Part shown: one piece after another, positions 21,970 through 34,664 of the stretch
How positions within the stretch are numbered: the stretch's first letter is position 1
Layout of the letters: every line of letters starts with the position of its first letter
NCBI RefSeq assembly: GCF_947507565.1
Contig: NC_089175.1
Location: 6,561,733-6,625,732, forward strand
Direction: 5' to 3'
Source: Oscarella lobularis
Lineage: Eukaryota; Porifera; Homoscleromorpha; Homosclerophorida; Oscarellidae
DNA: 64,000 nucleotides
Notes under the pieces: model-generated
Databases searched by the model: none
Seen by the model: the letters and a program-made list of their open reading frames with translations, nothing else
What the model was told of the DNA's origin: nothing
Program-made: the position numbers and the translations under genes

Positions 21970-22710
21970 AATTGAATAAATATATAGAAGAAATCATTCC
22001 GCGTAATCAACGTAGTTAGATGATGCATGAAGTGTCGTTATGACTCATGAGCAGTGGCAACAAACGAATTCTTTGCAACAAAGTTAGAGTGAACAACTAG
22101 GCGACTAGCATAGGAAACTACTCATCCATATCAGCGCTCACCTTTATTGAAGAGCTACGCATCTATATCCGCTTTCATATTTTTTAGTAGATGATGCTAT
22201 TAATTGATAGTCATGTGACTCTAACACATCATGGCGTACGTCGTCTACTCCTTGGCGTTCAGATCGACGTTACTGCACTGGCGGACGATCTCCCGCGCGG
22301 AGCTCATCCGGCCAAAAGATAAGAACGAGATTGGAGTGGAAGCACGGTAAATTGTAGCGATATCTACAGTATTAGCTCCGTTCCGAAGCTTTCTCTAGTC
22401 TTCCTATTGTCAAAGATGGCCTAAAGCTCGCGAAAGCGCTGGTAGAGATGCGATAGACGCTCTCTTTCGACCGTTAGACGACTCAAACGATAGGGGCCCC
22501 CACTCAAACGTCGAAATTTCACTTTGAAGCTCAAGACTTTCCGCCATTGGGTAACTACTTTTGCCAAACATGAGCAGTTCGAAGAATCCAAAATGACTGC
22601 GTTCATGGCGTCCTCCACATGCATGGAGCTCTGTTACCACGGCAACAGGTGTGCACGACATTTTTTCAATCATGGCTAAGCCTACCTAGGGTGCTTAAAA
22701 GTCGTTTACC
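21970..22710. repeat. 3' flank of macro-Roc copy 1, duplicated at 45690-46260
   Basis: AATAAA at 21975-21980, then non-coding sequence matching the copy 2 flank (GATGATGCATGAAGTGTCGT, GGAAGCACGGTAAATTGTAG, ATAGGGGCCCCCACTCAAAC). The last part (22600-22680, CTGTTACCACGGCAACAGGTGTGCACGAC) resembles 6290-6320. Confidence 0.55.
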
Positions 22711-22839
22711 GTTTTTTTTATGTAGCATCACATTTAGAAACTGACTGAGTCCCACGGCAACTGAAGCAAATTTCCAGCAGTTGAGGTAAGGTGTAATTTC
22801 TTATTAGTTTATTAGGATATTCAAGATGCTTTTTATAGC

Positions 22840-23000
22840 CTTTAGACACAGTTTGTTTTATTACATATAACTCACGCGGACAGGCAAGCACAGTGACAGG
22901 AACGTTCATCTCTTTCATGCTAATCATGCTCTTCTTCATTTCAGAAAATGCCAAAGGTGAAAATTGTATCCATGTGTGCCAAGTGATACGTTCTATGCTA
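22840..23000 (-). pseudogene. Lectin terminal-exon scrap
   Basis: On the minus strand WIQFSPLAFSEMK matches the last residues of the FReD (SSLAFSEMKFRKKE). It is followed by the usual lectin 3' flank (AGAGATGAACGTTCCTGTCA, TGCTTGCCTGTCCGCG). Everything upstream in the gene is absent. Confidence 0.6.
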
Positions 23001-23742
23001 TAACTAGTCAGTGTTGGACACAGTTGTGAAGGTACTAGGTCACTTTTTTACCAGTATTTATTTATTTATTTATCCTTGTGTTTTTCTCAGATTGGCTAGG
23101 TGCAGTTGTCTTTACGCCAGAGTAAGCTATTTCACAACTAAACGCGCACTTTTAACTAATTAAGCTCTTCTATCAGGTCAGTCAGAAACTAGGCAGAGTG
23201 TGGCTTCTCTTCTTTTGCACAGTCATAATAGTAAGTTGCTCTTTCGTTAGTATTAATTATTAATTTACTTATATATTTGTATGATATTATTATTTCCGTT
23301 GGCAGGCTGCAGATAATTTGGCGTCAAATAACGTTTCAGCTAAGAATTTGCAGTCGGTTTGAATTTCAATTTCCGTCCACACATTTTCAACATTCGCGTT
23401 AGTGCCGTCATCACTTGTCATTCATTGAGGCTGACCTCAAAGATTCAACAATATCCTTTTTCGACGACTCTCCTTCTCTAACTCATGTACTCTTCACTGT
23501 AACTACCACGTGATTATTTAGCTATGTACTTTTTCTTGTCTTGGGACTTTTAGAACCATACGCAACGGCTGCTCGATTGGAAGCCTTTTCGCTTTTAACA
23601 AATATTAATTTTCAGCACAAATTCCTGATGTTGTTTATTCCATCAACTCAAATAATAACGCGCCAATCTAAAATTCACTCACATCTACACTCACACGGAC
23701 AGACGGGCTCAGTGGCAAAAACGTCATTCTCTTCTACGCTAT
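23001..23742. repeat. Lectin D 3' flank, duplicated near 58690-59180
   Basis: No gene is seen. Shares GTGAAGGTACTAGGTCACTT, CAGATTGGCTAGGTGCAGTTG and TCAGAAACTAGGCAGAGT with the region upstream of gene H's 3' end. Confidence 0.55.
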
Positions 23743-25135
23743 TCACGTCCTTTTTCTAAATTTCATTTCAGAAAATGACAAGGGTGAATATCCTTTCCAT
23801 GTGTGCCACGTGATACGAGGTGGTGAGCCTCTATCACTCCGATGCACATTATTCAGAAAAGAACGAGAACAGGCATTAAACCACCACCCAGCATTATTAT
23901 GAGCAGCGCAGTTAAATCCTTTTTTGCTGTCGTGGTCTCGATCTTTTGTCGAGAACTTCATTCCATTTGCATTATAATATGAGACTCCAGATGCTGCTAT
24001 TGCATTTCCTGCTGTACCACTATACCCACTAACCCTTAGCCTGTACTGGGAAGTAGAGTCCTCCACATTGAAGCTATTGTACTTGGCGTACGCACTGTCT
24101 CCCGAGTAATCTTCGAATTCAATCCTTAATTCATTTGCTCCATTTTCCTGCAACAGCTGGTGAACAGAAGCTAAGCCAAGCCAGTAGTCACCGCTAAGAT
24201 TTCCAAATCCTCTTTCATAGTCACTCCATCCACGATTAAAGTCAACAGATCCGTCTTTTCGTCGTTGAAAGACGGTCCATCCTCCGTTGTCCGTCTCCAT
24301 GTCACAGTAGACAGGCATAAGGCCAATTCCGGCATAGGATATTGTGAAAGTGCCGCTTGAAAGATGAGGAGATCGGTTATGTAAACAAGAGCAATCACAG
24401 CCTTGTGAGCTTGCAATTACTAAGAGCACAATAATAGAATTGAAAATAGTAGTCAGTTGCATACTTCCTAGTTCTTCAAGTTGCTGTTGCAATAATTCTA
24501 TGGGCGTGACACCGGGAAGACCTCGAATGCCTTGGTCACCTTTCTAAGCGAACTTCGTTTAAATTCATATCTGAAATGATAGAGCAGTACCTGTCCTTTA
24601 TGACCACGCAGCCCAGTATGTCCTTTATCACCCTTGGGACCCGAGGTTCCTGTAAGACCGGAAGAACCTTGGTTTCCTTTATGACCTTTTTCGCCAACCT
24701 TTCCAGCCGTTCCCTTTTGAAAGTAATCAGTTCGTAGCTTTAGTAATTTAGGTATGGTCTTACTGTTACCTGTTCACCAATATTTCCTCTGTCACCTTTA
24801 TCACCTTTTGGTCCTAGTAGTCCTCTCTCTCCAGGAGGACCCTAAATAATAAACTTACTGGTAAATTGCTGGTCAAAATAACTATGCGCACTTCTCGTCC
24901 AACTTGACCAGGTGGTCCAAGGGAACCAATAGTGCCAGGTAAACCTTGAGGTCCCACAGGACCTGGCAATCCCTGAGGTCCAACGATATGCTTATGATCA
25001 CACACAATAGCTAATGTCTGCGACAGAAAATCAAATTTGTTCTTATAGGATCAATGAAAAAAGATAATTTTCAGCCTGAGATGACGCATTTTCTACAACG
25101 TAGCTTAGTAAACAGAAGAGCAGCTGTATCTTCAT
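23743..25135 (-). CDS. Collagen-fibrinogen lectin gene D, second subtype
   Basis: Complete gene of a second subtype. Signal peptide from 25135 (MKIQLLFCLLSYVVENASSQ), GC-donor first intron, collagen exons (GPQGLPGPVGPQG; GPPGERGLLGPKGDKGDRG; GTAGKVGEKGHKGNQG), neck (PIELLQQQLEELGS), and a FReD ending KFRKRT with its stop at 23743. The FReD has STKDRDHDSK at the Ca site and a shortened tail (FLNNVHRSDRGS). The 63-nt stretch between neck and FReD has intron ends (GGAA/GTATGC ... CACAAG/GCTGTG, as in A and B) but is in frame and stop-free, and it reads MQLTTIF..LLVIASSQG. The protein could therefore be spliced, read through, or started internally. No lesion is seen. Confidence 0.85.
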
Positions 25136-25569
25136 TTTTTCGTCACTTGAAGTCGTTTGAAGGAACGTTGAATGAATGAATGAAGGTGCTGATCTTCTGG
25201 TCTTCTTTAGGATGAATTTTGGATACGGAAGACACGGAATGATATACGGAATGACATACGAAATACGCAAGCTCCGTGTCATGAACTTTCAAAGATTGCC
25301 ATAAAAGGACTTCCGTACGAAGTAGAGTTGCGCCTGCGCAAGACGCCTTTTGTTCTAAGAACCACGGCAAAACTTGTAACTTGGGCCACGGATACCTATC
25401 TAGTATCCGTGCTTGGGCAAACTACGCCAGGCGCTTTTGCACCTCGTCATGCAGCGGCGGCAATTCGAACGGTAGCGTGTTTCCGACAGTGTTTCAATCC
25501 TGAGATCATCGAATACGCTCTGACTTCTCCTGCATTCGAAACCAAGAATGCCAAATCGACGTGTTCACT
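25136..25569 (-). promoter_or_regulatory. Promoter region of lectin gene D
   Basis: The flank resembles the type-1 promoters (GATACGGAAGACACGGAATG, CTCCGTGTCATGAACTTTCA, GTTGCGCCTGCGCAAGACG), but the TATA position reads CCTAAAGAAGACC, so no canonical TATA box is visible and the CRE is missing. The same form precedes G and H. Confidence 0.5.
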
Positions 25570-26194
25570 GTTAGGAAGTCGAAGTAGAAGGACGCTAACG
25601 ACTGAAATTGGGTTGTTTCGCTTAGAAACTGCGAGACCGAGTGGAAGAATCTAGCCATCATCGCCTTGAAATATTCGGACGCTTTTCCAGGCTTCAGAAA
25701 TCGTGCAAAAAATACTTTGTCTTTCTGAATGGGTAAAAAGTGTAACTCGATCTCAAACAAGAACCCTGATTATTTTATTATTTAATCAATTATTTAATTA
25801 ATTCATGCTGTGTATGTATGCTGTTTTCCAGATCTTTTGATGGCTTGGACGATGGCGTATTCCTTCGACAGACGCTAAGAAACTTATTTGATATTGAGAG
25901 TTTTATCAAGCCGTTTGCCAGTATACCACGTAATATTATATTGGTATTTGCACTGTTTGACTCACGTCTTTTTTTCTTAGAAAGTGCTTTTATGCTCTAC
26001 GAACACGCCAGTCAGGAACTCGCCAGAGTTGCACACAGTCATGAAGCTGCGGGCGGAGTTACTTTATAACTAGTATTTATTTATCCATTCATTCCGGAAG
26101 TTATGTCATTTTATTTCAGTGTACGTTTGTTCACATCTAAACTCACACGAACAGGCAAGCACAGTCACAGAAACGTTAGTCTCTTTCATGCGAT
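25570..26194. repeat. 3' flank block of lectin E
   Basis: Second copy of the block described at 3180-3811. It includes an extra DGLDDGV-encoding stretch (TTGATGGCTTGGACGATGGCG) also seen at 61862. No gene is seen. Confidence 0.65.
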
Positions 26195-27591
26195 TCATTC
26201 TTTTTTTCTAAATTTCATTTCAGAAAATGCCAAGGATGACCGTCCTTTCCATGTGTACCAATGAATGTGAGATGACCCGCTACCACTCAGATACAAACCA
26301 TTCAGGAAGGTACGATGACAGCTGTTAAACCACCAACCACCTCCACCTCCGTAATTGGCAGCACAATTCCTACCATTCTTATCATTGTCTTGATCTTTTG
26401 TTGAAAACTTCATTCCATTCACGTTTCCATCTGAATTTCCAGACGCTACTATTGCATCACCTGCTGTACCACTGTACCCACCAACGCTTAGCGTGTACTT
26501 CGAATTGGAGTCTCCCACATTAAAGCTACTGTACTTGGCATACGCACTGTTTCCTGAATAATCTTTCAAATCAATTCTTAAGTCATTAGCTCCACTCAGC
26601 TGCAGCAGATGGTGAAGAGGAGCTAAGCCAAGCCAGTAGTCCCCGCTAAGATTGCCAAATCCTCTTTCGTAGTCGATCCATTCACGATTAAAATCGACTG
26701 ATCCATCTTTTCGTCTTTGAAAGACCGTCCATCCCCCGCCGTCAGTCTCCATGTCACAGTAGACAGGAACGAAGCCTATTCCCGCGAAGGCAATTGTGAA
26801 ACTGCCACTTGAAAGATGAGGAGATCGTTTATGCAGACAAGAGCAATCGCAGCCTTGCGAACGAACAATTACTAAAGCATATTCATCTTGTTAAACTTAG
26901 TAGTCAATGGCTGAAAACCTTACTTCCTAGATCTTCAAGTTGTTTTTGCAGTAATTCAATTGGCATGACGCCAGGAAGACCTTGAATGCCTTGTTCACCT
27001 TTCTACCACAAAACGAGTTCTCCAAATGATATATTTATTTAAGTGATGGAACAGCACCTGTCCTTTGTTACCCTGCTGCCCAATTGCTCCTTTAACACCT
27101 TGTGGTCCCGCGGGTCCCGTGACGCCAGAAAAACCTCGATTTCCCTTGTCTCCTTTTGAGCCAGCCTTTCCAATCTTTCCCTTTTAAAATAACAATTTAG
27201 GTCATCTGATAATTTTTTTCTCATTGCACTGCTACCTGTGCACCAGTGTTTCCTCTGTCTCCTTTATCACCTTTAAGTCCTCTTGGTCCCAATAGCCCTC
27301 TCTCTCCAATAGGACCCTACCATTATGTCGTACCTGCACCTTCATTACTTTCACTACATACCGCTCTTCCAACTGGACCAGGCGGTCCACGTGATCCGAT
27401 AGTGCCAGGTAAACCTTGTGGTCCTACAGGGCCTGGCAATCCCTGAGGTCCAGCAATGTGTTTGTGATCACACGCTGTCGACAATGTCTGCGCCGGAATT
27501 AGATAAGTTTCTTAGGCCAAAAAATGCTTGCCTGAGAAGACGCGTTTGTCACAACGTAGCCAAGTAGGCAGAAGAGCAGCAAGGTTATCAT
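26195..27591 (-). CDS. Collagen-fibrinogen lectin gene E
   Basis: Six-exon type-1 gene. Start at 27591 (MITLLLFCLLGYVVTNASSQ, first exon ends with GC donor), collagen exons as in A and B (one exon reads GFSGVTGPAGPQGVKGAIGQ), neck in 26925-27005, and a FReD ending KFRKKE with its stop at 26195. The FReD keeps YCDMETDGGGWTVFQRR and STKDQDNDKN, with a small glycine expansion NYGGGGGWWFN before the ligand-side loop. The intron before the FReD has stops. No lesion was found. Confidence 0.85.
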
Positions 27592-28020
27592 TGTTTTCAA
27601 AAGTGTTTGGTATGAAAGTCTTCTTCTGCCTGTGTGCTTTTATAGATGCATTTTAGGTACGGAAGACACGGAATGATGTCAGGTCCGTGTTATTTACATT
27701 TCGAGATTCCCATAAATGGACTTGTCCACGTGCGGGGGTGAGTTGCGCCTGCGCAAGACTCGTTTTCGACGACACCATTTTCTCCTAAGGAGAACGCGTG
27801 CAACCAGACGCTTTTCTTCTCGTCAGCCACAGAATTTCTGTACTGCTGCGCCTTTACGACTGCATTTGACCCGCTCGTCGCCTCGAAACGTCGTCGAATC
27901 GCGAAAATACGCTCTAATTCTTCCCTATCACCTAGTTTCGAAACTAAGAGCACTCTGGTCACCTAATCAACTCGATCGAGGTTGGAAAATGGAACGTAAA
28001 GTACGCAAGTGTCTGTAACG
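27592..28020 (-). promoter_or_regulatory. Promoter region of lectin gene E
   Basis: TATAAAAG on the minus strand at 27637-27644. The CRE position reads TGATGTCA (one change) and the E-box CCACGTGCGGGG follows near 27727. Confidence 0.65.
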
Positions 28021-28870
28021 GAGTTCGTTCGCTCAGGAAACCAAGACGAAGTATTTCGTAAAAATCACCTTGAAATATTCGATCGCTTTTCAGGGCTTTG
28101 GAAGAAAGCGTGCACTTATACGTCCTGGATATGAATCGGTAAGAATTCCAAGGAACCTTACTAGCTAAATAATTATTTAATCCGTTTATCAATATCTCTA
28201 GTTTTCATGATGAGTTTGGAGAGGACAACAGAAACCGTCTTTCTCTTCTTTTCTCAGGCATGAAGGTAAGTCACTTATTCGGTATTTATCCCAATGTCAT
28301 GGTCTCTTCAGGTCGGTTCTCTGCAGAAGATTCGACCGCAGATTCTGCTCATTTTGCGAGATTTATTTTTTTCTCTGTTCTAAAATTTCCGTCAACGCAT
28401 GTCAGTGTTTCAGTGAGTGAGAGCCAGCGTTAGTGTGCGTTTCTTATGTATTTACCATTGTTTTAGTACCGTCATTACTACAATGATCTAACGTTATTCT
28501 ATTCCAACGAAGGCAATACTCTCTTGCTGGAATTCAATTGTAATCTTGCAATATCTCTTCTCTAAGGTAAATAACACGTGATTAGTTATCTCTATACTCT
28601 TCGAGATCTGCTAACAGTAATTTCTCAATCTGGCTTATTACAACTCATCAACCTATAGGATTCCTCAGATGATAAATGAACATGGCATTAGAAATGTAGG
28701 TAAGAGATTTTCAAATTGTACTTGTACTTTATAATTAACGTCAAAATTTATAGAAAAATTATACTATTGGAGCAGCACGATACACGTTCTGAACAAAATC
28801 ACAACGCCAGCAAAATGCCAAAATCCCGGACGTGCAAGAAAGCAATAGCGTGCGTCGCAGGAAAGAACAA
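28021..28870. repeat. 5' flank of lectin E, copy of the B and F flanks
   Basis: Matches 5700-6150 and 37270-38000 up to about 28755, then runs into non-repeated sequence. A small frame from 28814 (MPKSRTCKKAIACVAGKN..) is too short to call. Confidence 0.55.
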
Positions 28871-29245
28871 TGACGTCATCAATTAAATTCCTTTAATTGC
28901 TATTCATCACGTGTGGCGTTCCCCATCTTATTGTCGTTTTCTCTGCGTTTTCCCTGGCCTATTGCACAATTTCGGTAAGCACTAGGGTCAAAAATTGTGC
29001 ATTCCACCCAAGAAATCCCCCACGATTTCACTTGTTTCTGTCTCTAAATAACTGTAGTGGTCACTGTACTGTTTCTGATAGAAACACCATTTGCTGTAGC
29101 TAGTCATGTGACTGTTTTATGGAATGTATTCTAGCATCTCACCACAGCGAAGTTGTCTTTCTTTTAGGGAAGTCGCAACGATGCCAATGAACAAGAAGTA
29201 TTTTTTTCGTGAGCGGCGAAGCAACGACGTTTTCATTAGCCTCGA
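28871..29245 (+). promoter_or_regulatory. Shared upstream cassette in front of the NB-ARC gene
   Basis: Fullest copy of the cassette: TGACGTCATCAATTAAATTC, ATTCATCACGTGTGGCG, GTCACTGTACTGTTTCTGAT, AGTCATGTGACTGTTTTATG and CTCACCACAGCGAAGTTGTC, ending about 170 bp before the ATG. Its second half is shared only with the ankyrin-Roc gene. Confidence 0.65.
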
Positions 29246-29412
29246 TTTCCAGACCCACTAGCGCGCTTGGGGAGCGTGCATGGTGCGCGCTGGAAAGAGA
29301 CGACTTGGTGGAAATAGGATTGTGGATATATTTGGAGCAGCGGACGTAATATTTGCTCACGTGATCGTATCGCGTCTGCGTAGACTGCACCTCTGAACTG
29401 GTCGATCGCAGA

Positions 29413-32400
29413 ATGAGTCGCGAGGCTACGAGAGAACAGCAGCTCGTTCTTATTCTGGCGGCAAACATAATAGCAAAGCGTCTACCTCTGCAAAGGACCG
29501 CCATTCTCAGCATTGTAGAAGAGTTGCGACGGCGCGGCGTCACGGTTCCTCCTTGGAGAGCGAAGGAAACGGCCCTTGAAGACGACGACCACATCAAAGC
29601 AAGACTTTTCGAAACGACAAAGGTTCTACGAGCATTTCACATGTTGCTCACGGCCAGGAACAATGAAAGAAGAGACTTATTTTCCGTGTTGTGTTCTGCT
29701 CTTCACGTACGAAGTCCTCGTGTTTGGCAAGAATGTCTTTTCTCTTTCAATAGTATGTGATTTGATTGGGTTACCAAGTTGGAATACGTATAGTCTCATT
29801 ATCATGCCTAATGTTCATTTTCTGTCTATGTGAGAAGAGCTAAGTGACGAAGAGTTGACGTCAGTTTATGAAGCAAATGTTTTTGATCCTTTCTCTCTCA
29901 GTGAAGACAGCGGTAGTGTCTTGTTTCTTTCGCTTAGTTGCCTTTATACACTAAAATTGCTCATTCTATAGTTTCCCTGTGCACTGATGTTGAAAGCTGT
30001 TGTGACGAAGAAACTGTCATAGACTTGTCTCGTGAGCCAAGTAATCGGAAATTAATTAAGAGGCTTTTTGATTGCTACTGCTTTCTTTGCAGAGGGGATA
30101 TTACTTTGTTTGGATAGCCTTTCTGATGTTGACATTGAAGTATTCCTTCGGTCCATTTGGGAACAAAACCACTCCATGATTGCTGTCGCGTTTCGAAAGG
30201 AAACCGAAGAATCACGAATGGGTGCAGTTCAGTTAATTAAGGTTGTCACTCACTTTTTTCTTATCTAGATAGTCTAGACTGCAAACGGTTGCTTTGGAAA
30301 ATCTTGAACTTTGAAAAGGACCTCACACGTCTGCAAAGTTCTCATGAAAGTGTTCGTTCGTCTCCGTCCAACATTTCCGCAGGTCCAGCGTCTCTTCACT
30401 CACTACCTGGCAAGACAGGTACAGTGCACGATTTTGGGCTTCAATACTAGTATGTTGAAATTCAGGAAATCATGATTGCATGTGTTTTCTTTGGAGTATA
30501 CTGCAAGTTCAAAAGGACGTCAAACGCCTGCGGAAACTGGCTCACGTCAAGATAAAGTGCGTTGAATTGTCTGCGCAATCTCGTAAGCAGCACTTAACAA
30601 ACAGGAATTCTTTTTAACTGCTCTCGTTTTGTTAAGGAATGCCGCCATCTGTGAAGCACAGTCAATTAAAGTTTGACGAGCGCCTTCATGCATTTTGTTT
30701 TGAAGAAATAGGTCAGTATTGGCTTCCACTGGGACTACGTCTCGGTTTTTCAAAGAACGAGCTAAGCGCTATTGGAGATGAATTTGATGAGTATGGCGAC
30801 GAGTACAAGGCATTAGCTATGATGCGAGAGCATGCAATGTCTGTCCAAGATGCATCCTTCAACGATATTCGTACTATTCTCCAAGAAACCAAGCAGCAGA
30901 ACCGCGCTTCTTGGGCTCGAGAGAGAAGCCAACGAAAAATTCGTTCAAGTACTAGACGAAGTTGCTGTGATAGAACTTAAGAGTAGAGTCATTCTGTTTA
31001 GATATGCCAAACACGGATGGTCGTATTTTTGGCCGTGATTCGGAATTAGAGAAAATCGGACGCTTTTTTTGGGGTTCCAAGATCAGAGAGAGCTTTGTTT
31101 CTCCTATTTCTCACAAGTTACAGGCAAGTCTCTTGAACACTTAACGTAAGCAATTAAGGTGGATTTTACCATGTGTTTTTGGAGCAGTTTATCTGTGGCG
31201 TTGGAGGGGTGGGCAAAACAAAACTTGCTCTTCAATATGCTGCACGCCAGGAAAAGGCATATCAGCGTGGCGTGGTCTGTGTAGACGCTCAGTCACTGAT
31301 GACGATAGAAGCTTCTTTGCAGGAATATGTGAGGCCCGTAGCTAGAAAGCAGAATGCGGAAATGATATGGTGTTTCCTACTTTAGTTTCTTTTGGCAGCT
31401 GCCAGAGGCGAAGGAAACTATGACGCAGTTGCAGGAAGAAGTATTCAGCAATTGTTCAGTCTTTTTTACGAAAGCGTTAACCAGAGCAACAGGGTTCTGA
31501 TTTTGTTTGACAACGCCGACGATCTCGATGCAGTTGGAAAATATCTTCCTCGTCGTTTTGTTTCCTGTCACGTCCTGGTCACAACCCGAACGACTGAAGC
31601 GAGCGAGCTGTTTAGCCGAGAGAATTCCAACGTTATTGTTCTTGAGGCGCTTGAAGGATCAACTGCTGTCTCTGCACTTATCAGCTTAGCAGGCAAAGAC
31701 GCTAAGACCATGTGTTCTGGCGAACTTGAAGCAGCGAGAAAAATTGCCGTTCTTTCTCCAGTTGAGGGACTTCCTATTGCGCTTCGTCACGTCAGCGCAT
31801 ATCTTCTTCGTCATGAAAGCGTTACCTTCGAAGCTTACTGGGAGAAACTCGTTACAGAGGAACGTCAGCTTGAAGCAGCGTCGTTGGATTTAGACCAATT
31901 TCTCCGTTATTTTCGACTTTCGCACATGGAAGAGGTTCTGCGCCGAATTGGTATCAAAACTCCGTCTGATTTGCTTCGTTTGAAGAGTGATGGCATTGAC
32001 TTGAACTCATTTGACAGAAAATCGTTGGATAATGCTGTGCAGAAGCTTTATACAACGCGCCACGCTTTTTTAACATGGGAAATGGATATAACGGACGTCG
32101 AAGAGAATTTTCCGGTGGCGTTTTCAATTCTCTTGTCCTGTTCAGTGATGGCATCGAGATCGATTCCACAGGAAATTATTTCAAACTGTCTTTCGATAGT
32201 TCACGGCAATTCAGCGCCTCTTCGACTTGTTGAAGGTTTAGGATCATTGAAGAAGTACACCCTTTTGACTAGAGACATATTCAACGACGGTCGCGTATGC
32301 TATGCGATGCACCATCTTATCCATCGGAGCGTTTTCGAGCGATTGAGGCAGAACAAAGCCTTGATGAATTATGTTCTGCACGTCGCAGGAGTCTGTCTTG

Positions 32401-34407
32401 AAAGAGTGCTCGATAGAGAAATAGAATTTATTTTCGGGATAGCTGCTCATTGTTATTCGGTTGCAAAAAATATGCTTGAACTGGGAATGGTTCCCAGTGA
32501 CGCTGGGATTATTTCACGGGCCGTTGAGTTGTGCTTAGTTCACGGGCACATGGTTGTTTTGGAAAGTCTGGCTTCAATGGTGGTTGTCAACGTGAACAGG
32601 AGGTCGGATTTATCAGAAAGCAAAAGACTTGAAATTCTTCGTACCTGTACAGGATTAGCTCTCTCTCCTTTTCTCTTTAGTACGTTCTGTCTTTAGATCA
32701 TCTGAACCTGAGTACTGTAGCTGGCTTACGGGGAGACACCTTGGAGGCAGATGAACATTACAGGCGGGCGTTCAGAGACAGAGGAGTTGAAGATTTTTCG
32801 GATGACGAAGTCATTCGATTTTCTCGCGGCAAGCAGTTTTCGTTGAATTTTTTCACTTTATTTTCATAACTTTATGTAGATTTGATTCACGTGGCCGATC
32901 GGTCTGAAAACCTTCAAGACGCTGAGGCCATTTTGAACCGCTTGGTCGTTACTCTAGAAAAAGAAGAAGAGGATTTTCGATCGGGTGAGTGGTACACGCT
33001 TAGCTACAGTGCATGTGTTTTACTGTGGCTGTAGCATATGTATCCTTGGCGGGCGTTCTACTTCAAAGTGGCCAGAAAGAAAAATACGAAGATCTTCTCA
33101 TGTTTCTTTTTTCCCTTTCCGCTTCACGCAGTAATCCTGTTGAAACTGTAATAGGTATTATTTACACGTCAGATCATACATTCGAGTAGACGTTCTCGTT
33201 GATATTTTATTCTCTTCCACTGCTTCAGGTCTTTATTGCCTTGGTCACTGCAGATTCAACGAGCAGAAGTTTGATGGAGCCCTGGAATGTTTTAAACAAG
33301 TGATCCATATTAATGAAACTTCGCGTACATCTATCCTGAAACCAATTGAAGTCTGTAAGGGTGCGTTTGGTCTGTTCATTACAGACTGCAGAAGCCTTAT
33401 TTCTTTTTTGTTCAGCGCACTTGTATTGTTTTGTTTCTTGCAAGCGGACAAGGCAATTTGAGTTTGGGCATCAAATCTTGGAGAAAGGATTGCCTATTCT
33501 TCAAAGTCGTTTTTTCTTCACAGAGAATCTTACGTCAATTCTTTGTAAAATTTTATTTTCCTATATTTCAGATTTTCTTATTTAACTCAGTACGTCAATT
33601 TTTTTCCGCAGACAACGCATTGTACGGTTCTAGCCTTTACACCTTGAAGAAGTACACCAAGGCTGTTGATCATCTCCAACAATGCCTCTCTGTGTGCCCA
33701 AGGTCGAGGGATGGTGAAATCCAGCTAATGCTAAGTAAGAAAGAATTTGACTTTGACCCAGTGACGCAATTTATTATTTATTATTTTAAGTCGTTTGGTA
33801 TCTTGGAATGTCGCTAGCGAAACTTGGTAAATTGGATGAAGCGGTTATGATCTTAAAGGAGTTCAGCTATCTATTCGAAAGGCTAATGGTCAATAACCAG
33901 TGGATAAATCATACGGGTATGATAATGAGTACGTAGTCATGTGTACTTTCATTAGCATTCGCCTTTCACTCCGAGCAGATTTTTCTATGATGGTGAAGCT
34001 TTATACGGACGCGGAGAAATGGGATGACGCTATATTTTTACTTAAGTCCTGCTTCCTGAATTGTAAAGAGAAGCATGGATGGTCTTTGAGTTACAGCAGC
34101 CTTCACGGTACTGTATACGATTTGAGCGAGGTTTTCTAGTGCAGTAATCTCATATTAACTTTTTTTGTGCAGCAACATGGTTACTTTGCGAGTGCCTACT
34201 AGCCAAAGGGCTTTTTAAGGATGCCCATGAAGTGTCTGCAAAAGCGCTTAGAGACTATGACCCGAAGCTTTTTCCCGATTACCGATTACTAGAGAAGAGT
34301 ACGTCTTTATTCGCTAAAAGCCAAATGTACTAAGACGGATTTTCTTCATTGTAGTTCATGAACTTAAGTGCGCTGTTGGTCAGATGATTGCCCTGGAAGA
34401 GGAATGA
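29413..34407 (+). CDS. Death - NB-ARC - SAM-like - TPR receptor (NLR/APAF-like)
   Basis: Start ATG 29413 (MSREATREQQLVLILAAN), an unrecognised helical exon. Two short related exons follow (DCKRLLWKILNFEKDLTRL near 30275; DCMCFLWSILQVQKDVKRL near 30480). A Death-like domain lies in 30639-30930 (CFEEIGQYWLPLGLRLGF). The NB-ARC ATPase has its P-loop GVGGVGKTKLALQ at about 31200, Walker B VLILFDNADD, VLVTTRT, and GLPIALRHVSAYL. A SAM-like insert follows (FLRYFRLSHMEEVLRRIGI, about 31890-32050), then winged-helix-like sequence (HHLIHRSVFERL). From 32690 to the TGA at 34405-34407 many short exons encode TPR-like helices (LGHCRFNEQKFDGALECFK, LYTLKKYTKAVDHLQQCL, MSLAKLGKLDEAVMILKEF). It is presumably a cytosolic oligomerising death-fold sensor; the trigger is unknown. 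Confidence 0.8.
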
Positions 34408-34664
34408 ACTGTCTATTCCCTTTTCGTGCGACTGGAATTTCTAGTTGACCCTCTTTGCTGAGCCTGTCGAATAGTTTCGTATAGAGCGGAGTGTTACGTG
34501 CTTGTTTATACAGGTCTGTTTACACCTTAATCTATAATGTGCATGAGCTGCTTTTGGGCGCCTACGTGTTGACTGAACGCGTGCTGCGCTATCATTCCAA
34601 ACAAACAAAACGGCGTAAAAAATTTTGTTGCGTTTGTTTTGTCTCGAGACGTAGTTTTCGGTTT
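34408..34664. other. 3' flank of the NB-ARC gene
   Basis: Non-coding. The first 150 bp are duplicated after the truncated copy at 50594-50715. No clear AATAAA. Confidence 0.4.

Noticed and set aside
22718-22954. 78-codon minus-strand frame as a small gene
   Set aside because: Only its start (MAFSEMK) is meaningful; it is the end of a lectin FReD read into 3' flank, so it is listed as a scrap.
23743-24492. Lectin D as a 249-residue protein beginning MQQQLEELGSMQL
   Set aside because: The frame starts in the neck exon and crosses an intron-like stretch. Signal and collagen exons lie upstream, so this cannot be the main start, though internal starts are discussed as a finding.
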